64,000 nt of DNA. Origin: Chelatococcus sambhunathii (GTDB lineage Bacteria; Pseudomonadota; Alphaproteobacteria; Rhizobiales; Beijerinckiaceae). The notes under the pieces were generated by a model. That model was not told the origin of the DNA. It made no database searches and saw only the letters and a program-made list of their open reading frames with translations. The DNA is taken from NCBI RefSeq assembly GCF_001418005.1, contig NZ_LIOL01000001.1, positions 496,001-560,000 on the forward strand, written 5' to 3'. The position numbers were made by a program, and so were the translations under genes. This document shows, one piece after another, positions 16,218-24,691 of this stretch; within the stretch, counting starts at the first letter, position 1, and each line of letters begins with the position of its first letter.

Positions 16218-17618
16218 TCAGTCCAGCGCCTTGACGATCTCTTCCACCATCTTCTTGGCGTCGGCGAAGAGCATCATGGTGTTATCCTTGAAGAACAGCT
16301 CGTTCTCGACGCCGGCATAGCCCGAACCCATGCCGCGCTTGACGAAGAGCACGGTCTTGGCCTTCTCCACGTCGAGGATCGGCATGCCGAAGATCGGCGA
16401 GGCCGGGTCGGTCTTGGCCGCCGGGTTCGTCACGTCATTGGCGCCGATGACGAAGGCCACGTCCGCCTGCGCGAACTCGGAGTTGATGTCCTCGAGCTCG
16501 AACACCTCGTCATAAGGCACATTGGCCTCTGCGAGCAGCACGTTCATGTGGCCCGGCATGCGGCCCGCCACAGGGTGAATGGCGTATTTGACCTCGACGC
16601 CCTCGTGCTTGAGCTTGTCGGCCATCTCGCGCAGCGCGTGCTGCGCCTGTGCCACCGCCATGCCGTAGCCCGGCACGATGATGACCTTGCTCGCATTCTT
16701 CATGAGGAAGGCGGCATCGTCGGCCGAGCCCTGCTTGATGGGCCGCGCCTCGGCCTCACCGCCGGCCGCCATCGCGCTTTCGCCGCCGAAGCCGCCGAGG
16801 ATGACCGAGATGAACGAGCGGTTCATCCCCTTGCACATGATGTAGGAGAGGATCGCACCCGAGGACCCGACCAGTGCACCCGTGATGATGAGCGCGAGAT
16901 TGCCCAGGGTGAAGCCGATGCCGGCCGCCGCCCAGCCCGAGTAGGAGTTGAGCATCGACACGACGACGGGCATGTCGGCGCCGCCGATCGGGATGATGAG
17001 CAGGACGCCGAGGGCGAAGCTGACGAGCGTGATCAGCCAGAAGACCAGCCGGCTCTCCGTCAGCACGAAGAGGATGATCAGAACCACGAGCGCCGCCGCG
17101 AGCGCAATGTTGATGGCGTGCCGGCTCGGCAGCATGATCGGCTTGCCGCTCATGCGCCCGTCGAGCTTGAGGAAGGCGATAACGGAGCCGGTGAAGGTGA
17201 TGGCGCCGATAGCGACACCGAGCGCCATCTCGACAAGACTGCCGCCGTGGATGGCGCCAACCTGGCCGATGTCGAAGGCCTGCGGCGCATAGAGCGCGGC
17301 AGCCGCCACCAGCACCGCCGCCATGCCGACCAGTGAGTGGAAGGCCGCGACGAGCTGCGGCATCGCCGTCATCGGCACGCGCTTGGCGATGACGGCGCCG
17401 GCGCCACCGCCGATGGCGATGCCAACGACCACGAGCAGCCACGCGAACCCGCCCGCCGGCGGATGGCCCACCAGCGTCGTCACGATGGCAAGGCCCATGC
17501 CGATCATGCCGTAGAGGTTGCCCTGCCGCGACGTCACCGGATGCGAGAGGCCGCGCAGCGCGAGAATGAAGAGGACGCCCGCTGCGAGATAGAGAAGGGT
17601 CGAGAGATTGGCCGACAT
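16218..17618 (-). CDS. pntB: NAD(P) transhydrogenase subunit beta
   Basis: A 466-residue inner-membrane subunit. The first 270 residues hold about 8-9 helices of the proton channel (domain II); the C-terminal 190 residues are the NADP(H)-binding domain III with VIIVPGYGMAVAQAQHALRE (about 310-330), RMPGHMNVLLAEANVPYDEV and GANDVTNPAA. With PntA it couples proton re-entry to reduction of NADP+ by NADH. The ATG at 17618 follows the pntAB stop by 4 bases. Confidence 0.97.
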   Translation of the reverse strand: MSANLSTLLYLAAGVLFILALRGLSHPVTSRQGNLYGMIGMGLAIVTTLVGHPPAGGFAWLLVVVGIAIGGGAGAVIAKRVPMTAMPQLVAAFHSLVGMAAVLVAAAALYAPQAFDIGQVGAIHGGSLVEMALGVAIGAITFTGSVIAFLKLDGRMSGKPIMLPSRHAINIALAAALVVLIILFVLTESRLVFWLITLVSFALGVLLIIPIGGADMPVVVSMLNSYSGWAAAGIGFTLGNLALIITGALVGSSGAILSYIMCKGMNRSFISVILGGFGGESAMAAGGEAEARPIKQGSADDAAFLMKNASKVIIVPGYGMAVAQAQHALREMADKLKHEGVEVKYAIHPVAGRMPGHMNVLLAEANVPYDEVFELEDINSEFAQADVAFVIGANDVTNPAAKTDPASPIFGMPILDVEKAKTVLFVKRGMGSGYAGVENELFFKDNTMMLFADAKKMVEEIVKALD

Positions 17619-17622
17619 TCGC

Positions 17623-18072
17623 TCAGCCCTTCTTCTTGTACATGGACAGCATGCGCTGCGTGACGAGGAAGCCGCCGAAGATGTTGACGGAAGCGAAGAC
17701 GAGGGCGATGAAGCCGAAGATCCGCGCCCACACCGGGCCGTCGCCGAGGGCCGGCGCCGTCTCGACGCCGACGGCAAGCAGCGCGCCGACGACGATGACG
17801 GAGGAGATGGCGTTGGTCACCGACATCAGCGGCGTGTGCAGCGCCGGCGTCACCGACCAGACCACGTAGTAGCCGACGAAGACCGCGAGCACGAAGATGG
17901 CGAGGCGGAACACCGTCGGGTCGACGGCGCCGCCCGTCGCGGCATGCGCGGCAGCCCCCAGCGCCGCGGCCGCCTGATCGGCATAGCTCTGTGCGGCTTC
18001 GGCCGCTTGTCTGGCGACGTCGGCCGCCGCACGGGCCTGTTCGAGCGCCTGTTCCGGCGTCAGGTTGGCCAT
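17623..18072 (-). CDS. pntAB: NAD(P) transhydrogenase alpha subunit, membrane part
   Basis: A 149-residue protein equal to the C-terminal membrane segment of E. coli PntA, encoded separately as in many alphaproteobacteria. An Ala/Gln-rich helical N terminus of about 45 residues precedes 3-4 helices, including [20 protein letters not shown] and the conserved [13 protein letters not shown]. The chosen start at 18072 gives the usual family length. It sits between pntAA and pntB and is certainly cotranscribed. Confidence 0.95.
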   Translation of the reverse strand: MANLTPEQALEQARAAADVARQAAEAAQSYADQAAAALGAAAHAATGGAVDPTVFRLAIFVLAVFVGYYVVWSVTPALHTPLMSVTNAISSVIVVGALLAVGVETAPALGDGPVWARIFGFIALVFASVNIFGGFLVTQRMLSMYKKKG

Positions 18073-18124
18073 GGCTCGCTTCCCCCTGCTGATCCTCGCC
18101 CCAGACGGGGCCTGTCGGACTGAC

Positions 18125-19261
18125 TTAACCCTGCGGCTGGAAGGCCGGATGGACGACGGCGCCATCGCGCGTCAGGCAGGTGGCCTTGACGAGTTCGTCG
18201 TCCCAGTTCACGGCAACGGCCTTCGTCTCCTTGCTGACCAGCGTCTCGACGAAGGCGTAGAGGTTCTTGGCATAGAGGCTGGAGGCGGTGGCTGCCAGCC
18301 GTCCAGGCACGTTGAGATGGCCCACGATCTTGACGCCGTTGTGCACCGCGACCTCGCCGGGCTTGGCCAGTTCGCAGTTGCCGCCGCGCTCCACCGCGAG
18401 ATCGACGACGACCGATCCCGGCTTCATCGATTCGACCATCGCCCTACTCACCAGCTTCGGCGCCGGCCGACCCGGAATGAGGGCGGTGGTGATGACGACG
18501 TCCTGCTTGGCGATATGCGCGGCAACGAGTTCCGCCTGCTTCTGCTTGTAGGCGTCCGACATCTCCTTGGCGTAGCCGCCGGCTGTCTCCGCCTGCTTGA
18601 ACTCCTCGTCCTCGACGGCAATGAACTTGGCGCCGAGCGATTCCACTTGTTCCTTCGCCGCCGGGCGCACGTCGGTCGCGGTCACGACGGCGCCGAGGCG
18701 CCGGGCGGTGGCGATGGCCTGCAGGCCAGCGACGCCCGCGCCCATGACGAAGACGCGCGCGGCCGGGACCGTGCCCGCCGCCGTCATCATCATCGGGAAG
18801 GCACGGCCGTATTCCGCCGCGGCGTCGACCACGGCGCGATAGCCGGCGAGATTGGCCTGTGATGAAAGGACGTCCATCACCTGAGCTCGGGTGATGCGGG
18901 GCATCAGCTCCATGGCGAAGGCGGCTACGCCGGCCTCGGCGAGGCCCTTCACTGCAGCCTCGTTGCCATAGGGATCCATGATGGCAATGACGAGCGCACC
19001 CTTGTTGACGCCCTTCAGCGCCTGCGGCTCCGGCCGCCTGACGGCGAGTACGATGTCGGCACCCTTCACGGCTTCCGCCGCCGTCTTGGCGATGGTCGCC
19101 CCGGCGGCTTCGTAATCTGCGTCCGTGACGCCGGAGGCCAGTCCCGCTCCGGTCTCGACGGCGACGACCGCCCCGAGCGCCGTGAACTTCTTGACCGTCT
19201 CCGGCGACGCGGCCACGCGGCTTTCGAGATGAGCCGTCTCCTTCGCAATCGCGATGCGCAT
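18125..19261 (-). CDS. pntAA: NAD(P) transhydrogenase alpha subunit, NAD-binding part
   Basis: A 378-residue soluble domain I. It starts [20 protein letters not shown], typical of the alanine dehydrogenase/PntA fold, and has the NAD-binding loop [20 protein letters not shown] near 175 and the mobile loop region around [13 protein letters not shown] (about 235). It delivers hydride from NADH to PntB domain III. GGGGGAA lies before the ATG. First gene of the pntAA-pntAB-pntB operon; a tiny cytochrome oxidase subunit gene lies just upstream. Confidence 0.96.
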   Translation of the reverse strand: MRIAIAKETAHLESRVAASPETVKKFTALGAVVAVETGAGLASGVTDADYEAAGATIAKTAAEAVKGADIVLAVRRPEPQALKGVNKGALVIAIMDPYGNEAAVKGLAEAGVAAFAMELMPRITRAQVMDVLSSQANLAGYRAVVDAAAEYGRAFPMMMTAAGTVPAARVFVMGAGVAGLQAIATARRLGAVVTATDVRPAAKEQVESLGAKFIAVEDEEFKQAETAGGYAKEMSDAYKQKQAELVAAHIAKQDVVITTALIPGRPAPKLVSRAMVESMKPGSVVVDLAVERGGNCELAKPGEVAVHNGVKIVGHLNVPGRLAATASSLYAKNLYAFVETLVSKETKAVAVNWDDELVKATCLTRDGAVVHPAFQPQG

Positions 19262-19318
19262 TGTTTCCCCCCGGGAACAAGGCCATCCCGCCAGGGCAGG
19301 GGCCGATCGTGATGAAAA

Positions 19319-19343
19319 CCGCGGGGCCCGGCCGGGCCCGCCG
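19319..19343 (-). terminator. possible terminator/attenuator between ctaF-like gene and pntAA
   Basis: GGGCCCGGCCGGGCCC (19324-19339) is a perfect palindrome directly after the stop of the small oxidase gene; on the minus strand it is followed by CGCGGTTTT. It could end or damp transcription before pntAA. Confidence 0.35.
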
Positions 19344-19499
19344 TCAGAGCAGGAAGATCGCCAGGAAGACGAAGACGAGCACGACCGCGATGGTGGCCCA
19401 TTTCGAGAAGGTGATGAACGCTGCGTAGGTGCGCTCGTGGGCGGGATAATCCATGTCCGGGTGCCCCCCGGCGGGAACGGCGTGCTTGTGTTCTGCCAT
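19344..19499 (-). CDS. aa3-type cytochrome c oxidase subunit IV
   Basis: A 51-residue protein: a His/Pro-rich cytosolic N terminus (MAEHKHAVPAGGHPDMDYPA) and one C-terminal membrane helix (WATIAVVLVFVFLAIFLL). This matches the short bacterial subunit IV family (COX4_pro_2) seen in the Paracoccus aa3 oxidase. It lies 82 bases upstream of pntAA rather than with the oxidase genes, an arrangement common in rhizobia. The start is preceded by CGAGGAT. The role of the subunit is unclear even in the solved oxidase structure. Confidence 0.9.
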   Translation of the reverse strand: MAEHKHAVPAGGHPDMDYPAHERTYAAFITFSKWATIAVVLVFVFLAIFLL

Positions 19500-19639
19500 G
19501 GTAATCCTCGGTATGATCCGGCGTCGTCCGGCTTTACCGCAAGGTGCCGCCGCATGCAACGCGGGCCGCGAAGCATGGCCCCGTTCATTCGGCAGGCTCT
19601 GCTATTAAACCGTTTTAATCGACGCGCAAGAGCGTTTCT

Positions 19640-21004
19640 TCACGCCGGCGCGGAAAGGCCGGCCGCGGACAGGGCCCGGCCCTGCGCCGCCGCGACCGTA
19701 TCGAGTCCGAAACGGTCGATCTCCGCCTCGAACAGGCGATGAAAGTTCAGCTCGGCCCCGAGATGCAGGAAGACCGCCCCGAGACCGATGGCTGCGCGAT
19801 CCATGAAGACGAACTCGCGCGGCACCCGTACCGGCCCCTTCTCCCGCAACGCCTGCTTGACGCGCCAGGCCTCACGCCGGCCGTACTCGCCGGGCGCCAC
19901 GCCGTCGGCGATCGTGCGCACCCGGTCGTCCAGAAGGGGGCCGTAGATGAAGCGCGCCCACAGGTTGAGCACCTCGATGAGGTCCTTGCGCAGGCCGCGG
20001 AAGCCCCAGGTCTCGTAGGCCGCGACGACCCGGTCCGGCTCGTCGTCGCGCAGGCCTTGGTAGAGGTCCACCACCCCGCCCACGAAGCGGGCGGGGAAGA
20101 TGCGGATGCAGCCGTAATCGAGCAGGTTGATGCCGGCGGCGTGGCCCGCCGCATCGTCGAAGACCGTGTAGTTGCCGAGATGCGGATCGCCGTGGATGAC
20201 GCCGAAATGCGAGAAAGGATGCCACCAGGCCTTGAACATGGCCGTGGCGAGGCGATTGCGGGTCTCCAGCGGCGCCTGCTTGTAGTCGAGGATCGGCCGC
20301 CCCTCCAGCCAGTCGAGCGTGAGCAGCCTCAGCGTCGACAGTTCCGCCCACACGCCCGGCACCCGCACCTCCGGCACGTCGGCGAGCATGTGGGCGTAGA
20401 GCCTGGCATGGCGCGCCTCGCGCCGGTAGTCGAGCTCCTCGCGCAGCCGCGCGCCGATCTCCTCCTGGATCTCGGCCGTGTCGATCTCCGGGCTCAGCCG
20501 CCGCTGCACGGCGAGCAGCATGCCGAGCTGGCTGAGGTCTGCCTCGACGGCCGACTGCATGTCCGGATATTGCAGCTTGCAGGCGAGCGGCACCCCGTCG
20601 TGCGAGCGCGCCCGATGCACCTGACCGAGGGACGCGGCCGCCGCCGGCTGCAGGTCGAACGCGCCGAAGCGCCCGGCCCAGTCGGGCCCGAGTTCAGCCA
20701 TCATGCGCCGGCGCACGAAGGCAGCCCCCATGGGCGGGGCCTGCGACTGCAGCTTCTGCAGTTCCGCCGCATATTCCGGCGGCAGGGCGTCGGGGATGGT
20801 GGCGAGCAGCTGCGCCACCTTCATGAGCGGCCCCTTGAGGCCGCCAAGCACCCCCGTGAGCTCCGCCGCATAGCGCGAGCGGTCAGCCTCCCGCCCGAAC
20901 ATCCGCGTGCCCATCATCCGCGCGGCGATGCCGCCCACATTGGCGCCGACCCGCGCATAGCGGGCCGCACGCGCCGAGAACCGATTGCCTTCGGGATCGC
21001 TCAT
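19640..21004 (-). CDS. ABC1/UbiB-family atypical kinase
   Basis: A 454-residue ABC1 (ADCK/UbiB) protein-kinase-like protein. The characteristic KxGQ motif is present as LMKVAQLLA (about 61-69, Gly to Ala), followed by the Ala-rich loop AAAASLGQVHRA (about 128-139), the catalytic-loop motif HGDPHLGNY near 278 and the metal site LLDYGCIRI (DYG for DFG). Such proteins support ubiquinone synthesis, probably as lipid-binding ATPases. No membrane anchor of the UbiB type is seen at the C terminus, so this is the shorter ABC1 branch. It lies 70 bases downstream of the M3 peptidase and may share its transcript. Confidence 0.9.
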   Translation of the reverse strand: MSDPEGNRFSARAARYARVGANVGGIAARMMGTRMFGREADRSRYAAELTGVLGGLKGPLMKVAQLLATIPDALPPEYAAELQKLQSQAPPMGAAFVRRRMMAELGPDWAGRFGAFDLQPAAAASLGQVHRARSHDGVPLACKLQYPDMQSAVEADLSQLGMLLAVQRRLSPEIDTAEIQEEIGARLREELDYRREARHARLYAHMLADVPEVRVPGVWAELSTLRLLTLDWLEGRPILDYKQAPLETRNRLATAMFKAWWHPFSHFGVIHGDPHLGNYTVFDDAAGHAAGINLLDYGCIRIFPARFVGGVVDLYQGLRDDEPDRVVAAYETWGFRGLRKDLIEVLNLWARFIYGPLLDDRVRTIADGVAPGEYGRREAWRVKQALREKGPVRVPREFVFMDRAAIGLGAVFLHLGAELNFHRLFEAEIDRFGLDTVAAAQGRALSAAGLSAPA

Positions 21005-21073
21005 GGGGCGTTTTCTCCAACTGCCCCTATCTGGTGTCGACCAGAGCGAATTGCGACGGCCACGGAATGCTTC

Positions 21074-22897
21074 TCAATCCTCCAGTCCTTCCAGTTCGGT
21101 GATCAGCCGGTCGACCATACCGAGGCCGATCTGCCAGAAGGCCGGGTCGCGCGCGTCGAGGCCGAAGGGGGCGAGCAGTTCGGAATGATGCTTGGTGCCG
21201 CCAGCCGCGAGCATGGCGAGATAGCGCTCGGCGAAGCCCTCGCGCGCGCCCTCGTAGACGCCGTATAGCGAATTCACCAGGCAGTCGCCGAAGGCATAGG
21301 CATAGACGTAGAACGGCGAGTGAATGAAGTGGGGGATGTAGGCCCAGAACACCTCGTAGCCCGGGCGCAGGTCGACGCTTGGACCCAGGCTCTCGGTCTG
21401 CACCTTCAGCCACAAGTCGCACAATCGCTCCGAGGTCAGCTCGCCGGCCCGCCGCTCGGTATGGACGTGCCGCTCGAAGGTGTAAAAAGCGATCTGCCGC
21501 ATCACGGTGTTGATCATGTCCTCCACCTTGGCGGCGAGCATGGCCTTGCGCTGGCGCTTGTCGCTCGTGGCATCGAGGAGGCGGCGGAAAGTGAGCATCT
21601 CGCCGAAGACGGAAGCCGTCTCGGCCAGCGTCAGCGGCGTCGGCGCCATGAGTGCGCCGTTGGGGGCCGCGAGCACCTGATGCACCCCATGGCCGAGTTC
21701 GTGGGCGAGCGTCATCACGTCGCGCGGCTTGCCGAGGTAGTTGAGCAGCACATAGGGGTGCGCCGAGGGCACGGTCGGATGCGCGAAGGCGCCCGGGGCC
21801 TTGCCGGGCCGCACCGGTGCATCGATCCAACGCTCGTCAAAGAAGCGGCGCGCGATGTCGGCCATCTGCGGTGAGAACTCACCATAGGCGCCGAGCACGG
21901 TGTCGCGCGCCTCCTCCCAGCCGATGGTGCGCATCTCCACCTTGGGCAGCGGCGCATTGCGGTCCCAGTGCGCCAGCTTGTCCTTGCCGAACCAGCGCGC
22001 CTTGAGCGCGTAGTAGCGGTGCGACAGGCGCGGATAGGCCTGTTGCACGGCCTCGACCAGCGCTTCCACAACCTCGCGCTCGACGCGGTTGGCGAGATGG
22101 CGTGAATCGGCCACGTCCTCGAAGCCGCGCCAGCGGTCCGAGATCTCCTTGTCCTTGGCAAGCGTGTTCGTGACAAGCGTGAAGATGCGCAGGTTGGCGC
22201 GGAAAACTTGGGCCAGCGCCTCAGCGCCGGCCCGGCGCACCTCCTCCTGCGGCTCCTGCAGCTTGTTGAGGGTCGGCTCGAGCGTCAGTTCCTCACCGTC
22301 GACGGTGAAGCGCAGCGAGGCGATGGTCTCGTCGAACAAGCGGTTCCAGGCCGCCCGGCCGGTGACCGACTTCTCATGGAAGAGCTGCTCGATCCTGTCG
22401 TCGAGTTGGAAGGGCTTGTCCTTGGCGATGTCCTCGAGCCACGGGCGCCAGTGGGCGAGCGGCGCCTTGGAGGCCGCCTCCGCAAGGACCTTGTCGTCGA
22501 TGCGGTTGAGTTCGAGCGTGAAGAACAGGAGATCGGAGCTTGCTGCCGTCAGGCGCTCCTGCGTGTCGCCATAAAACTTGCCGCGCTTGGGGTCTGTCGT
22601 GTCGCCCGAGTAGACGAGCCCGGCGTAGGACATGAGGCGGCCGAGAAGATCCTCCAGCTTTTCGTAGCGGGCGACCACAGCCGCCAGTTGCTCGCTCGCA
22701 TCCGGTGCCGCCGCCATCGCCGCAAGCTTGCCCCGGTAGGCGGCGGCGAAAGCCTTGCATTCCTCCTCGGCCCGCGCGAGATCGTCGGCGAAGGCCTGGG
22801 ACTCCATGCCCGGATAGAGATGCGACAGGTCCCATTCCGGCAGGCCGCCGAGCGTGTTGCCGTCCCGCGCCTGCGCGCCCGTGCTGCTGATCGTCAT
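21074..22897 (-). CDS. pepF: M3-family oligoendopeptidase F
   Basis: A cytosolic zinc metallopeptidase of about 607 residues (M3B) that degrades short peptides. The catalytic site is LAHELGHGVHQVLA (HExxH, around residue 393), with the third ligand in the downstream helix LAETASVFGEM. The N-terminal part (WDLSHLYPGMESQAF) and overall length match PepF. Two starts are possible: 22918, and 22897 which has AGGA 7 bases upstream and is preferred. Probably transcribed with the ABC1 kinase gene. Confidence 0.93.
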   Translation of the reverse strand: MTISSTGAQARDGNTLGGLPEWDLSHLYPGMESQAFADDLARAEEECKAFAAAYRGKLAAMAAAPDASEQLAAVVARYEKLEDLLGRLMSYAGLVYSGDTTDPKRGKFYGDTQERLTAASSDLLFFTLELNRIDDKVLAEAASKAPLAHWRPWLEDIAKDKPFQLDDRIEQLFHEKSVTGRAAWNRLFDETIASLRFTVDGEELTLEPTLNKLQEPQEEVRRAGAEALAQVFRANLRIFTLVTNTLAKDKEISDRWRGFEDVADSRHLANRVEREVVEALVEAVQQAYPRLSHRYYALKARWFGKDKLAHWDRNAPLPKVEMRTIGWEEARDTVLGAYGEFSPQMADIARRFFDERWIDAPVRPGKAPGAFAHPTVPSAHPYVLLNYLGKPRDVMTLAHELGHGVHQVLAAPNGALMAPTPLTLAETASVFGEMLTFRRLLDATSDKRQRKAMLAAKVEDMINTVMRQIAFYTFERHVHTERRAGELTSERLCDLWLKVQTESLGPSVDLRPGYEVFWAYIPHFIHSPFYVYAYAFGDCLVNSLYGVYEGAREGFAERYLAMLAAGGTKHHSELLAPFGLDARDPAFWQIGLGMVDRLITELEGLED

Positions 22898-23040
22898 CGT
22901 CTTCCTGTCGTTGTCCATAGGTCCCGCAGGTTCCTACCGACCCACGGACCGATTCCGTTTCTGGCCGATCATCGGGCTTTGAATCGCGATGATCAACGCC
23001 GCGACGGCAGACAGGATCCGTCTTCGGCACACGGCTGCGT

Positions 23041-23055
23041 TAACAAGAGCTTTAC
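23041..23055 (+). promoter_or_regulatory. CtrA-like site, one mismatch
   Basis: TTAA-CAAGAGC-TTTA keeps the 7-base spacing of a CtrA box with a single mismatch in the second half. It lies 54 bases before the sigma-54 response regulator start, in its divergent gap with pepF. Confidence 0.3.
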
Positions 23056-23108
23056 CGTTCTCGCCCAGCATCGCCCCGAAACGGAACACAGCCGGGCGAT
23101 TGAGCGAG

Positions 23109-24593
23109 ATGACGACGATCCTGATCGTGGACGACGACCCGGTGCAACGCCGCCTCGTCGAGGGCATGGTGCGGCGCTTCGGCTATGAGCCGCTCATCGC
23201 GAGTTCGGGCGAGGAGGCGCTCACGCTGATGGCCGGCGGCCAGCCGCCCGTCGATCTCGTGCTGCTCGATCTCGTCATGCCCGATCTCGATGGCATGGGC
23301 GTGCTCTCGGCGATGCGCGAGAAGGGTATCGCGCTACCCGTCATCGTGCAGACCGCGCACGGCTCCATCGAAACCGTCGTCTCGGCCATGCGGGCGGGAG
23401 CGGCGGACTTCGTCGTCAAGCCGGTGGGGGCGGAGCGCCTGCAGGTTTCCATCGCCAATGCCCTGCGCACCGATGCGCTGGAGGACGAGATCCGCCGCAT
23501 GAAGCGGCGCGTCGAGGGCGCCCTGTCGATCCGCGACATCGCCACGCGCAGCGAGGCCATGCGCCGGGCGCTGCACCTCGCCGAGCGCGCGGCCCGCTCC
23601 GGCATCCCGGTGCTCATCGAGGGCGAATCGGGCGTCGGCAAGGAGGTGCTGGCCCGCGCCATCCAGGGCTCGGGCGAGCGCAAGGGCAAGCCCTTCGTCA
23701 CCGTCAACTGCGGCGCCATTCCCGAGAACCTCGTGGAATCGACCCTGTTCGGCCACGAGAAAGGTGCCTTCACCGGCGCCACCGAGAAACATGCCGGCAA
23801 GTTCGTCGAGGCGAACGGGGGCACGCTCTTCCTCGACGAGATCGGCGAATTGCCACTCGATGCACAGGTCAAGCTCCTGCGCGCCATCCAGGAGGGCGAG
23901 GTCGATCCGGTCGGCGGGCGCCGGCCGGTCAAGGTGGACATCCGCCTGATCTCGGCGACGAACCGCAGCCTGCTCGACCTCGTCAAACAGGGCCGTTTCC
24001 GCGAGGATCTCTACTACCGCCTCAATGTCTTCCCGATGACCCTGCCGCCGCTGCGCGCGCGCCGTGAGGACATTCCGGAACTCGCTCTCGGCTTCCTCGC
24101 CCGGTTCGCCGCCGAGGAAGGCAAGCGCGTGCGCGCCATCGCGCCCGAGGCCATGGCACTCATCACTCGCTACGACTGGCCGGGCAACGTGCGCCAGCTC
24201 GAGAATGCGATCTTCCGCGCCGTCGTGCTCGCCGACGGGCCCGAGCTGACGGTAGCGGAATTCCCGCAGATCGCGAGCCAGGTCGAGGGCTACGCGATCG
24301 ACATCCCGCCCGCCCCCGCGGGCCCTGCGCCCGCCCCTGCCCCGGCGCGCGAGATCGTCCATGTCGAGGTGCGCGATCCGGGCAGCCTGCGCCTTCTCGA
24401 CGATATCGGCGAGGTGCGCCCGCTCGCCGACATCGAGGCCGACGCCATTCGCTTCGCCCTCAACCATTATCGCAGCCACATGTCCGAGGTGTCGCGCAAG
24501 CTCGGCATCGGCCGCTCGACGCTCTACCGCAAGCTCAAGGAACTGGGCCTCGCTGAGGCCCCCGAGGGGGACGCGGACGGATCCATCGAATGA
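23109..24593 (+). CDS. sigma-54-dependent response regulator (NtrC family)
   Basis: A 494-residue transcription activator with three domains: receiver (1-120; phospho-acceptor Asp54 in VLLDLVMPDLDG, Lys104 in FVVKPVG), AAA+ sigma-54 activation domain (about 150-375; Walker A GESGVGKE at 172-179, GAFTGA at 219-224 contacting sigma-54) and a Fis-type HTH at the end (SEVSRKLGIGRSTLYRKLKE). A Pro/Ala-rich linker joins the last two. No cognate histidine kinase is adjacent, so the signal is unknown. It overlaps the L,D-transpeptidase open frame by 4 bases, but the likely start of that gene lies 99 bases further on. Confidence 0.93.
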   Translation: MTTILIVDDDPVQRRLVEGMVRRFGYEPLIASSGEEALTLMAGGQPPVDLVLLDLVMPDLDGMGVLSAMREKGIALPVIVQTAHGSIETVVSAMRAGAADFVVKPVGAERLQVSIANALRTDALEDEIRRMKRRVEGALSIRDIATRSEAMRRALHLAERAARSGIPVLIEGESGVGKEVLARAIQGSGERKGKPFVTVNCGAIPENLVESTLFGHEKGAFTGATEKHAGKFVEANGGTLFLDEIGELPLDAQVKLLRAIQEGEVDPVGGRRPVKVDIRLISATNRSLLDLVKQGRFREDLYYRLNVFPMTLPPLRARREDIPELALGFLARFAAEEGKRVRAIAPEAMALITRYDWPGNVRQLENAIFRAVVLADGPELTVAEFPQIASQVEGYAIDIPPAPAGPAPAPAPAREIVHVEVRDPGSLRLLDDIGEVRPLADIEADAIRFALNHYRSHMSEVSRKLGIGRSTLYRKLKELGLAEAPEGDADGSIE

Positions 24594-24691
24594 CGACAGC
24601 AGGTATGGCAGCACACGGTGCCGAACCCGTCAGCATGCGAATCGTTTACAAGACACTCGGTCCGGCCGGAACAGCGGGAAAGGGGGCACTC

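Noticed and set aside
19604..19619. FNR/FixK-type operator upstream of the oxidase subunit gene
   Set aside because: The A/T-rich near-palindrome lacks the TTGAT-N4-ATCAA pattern, and its TTAA spacing of 6 also fails as a CtrA box.
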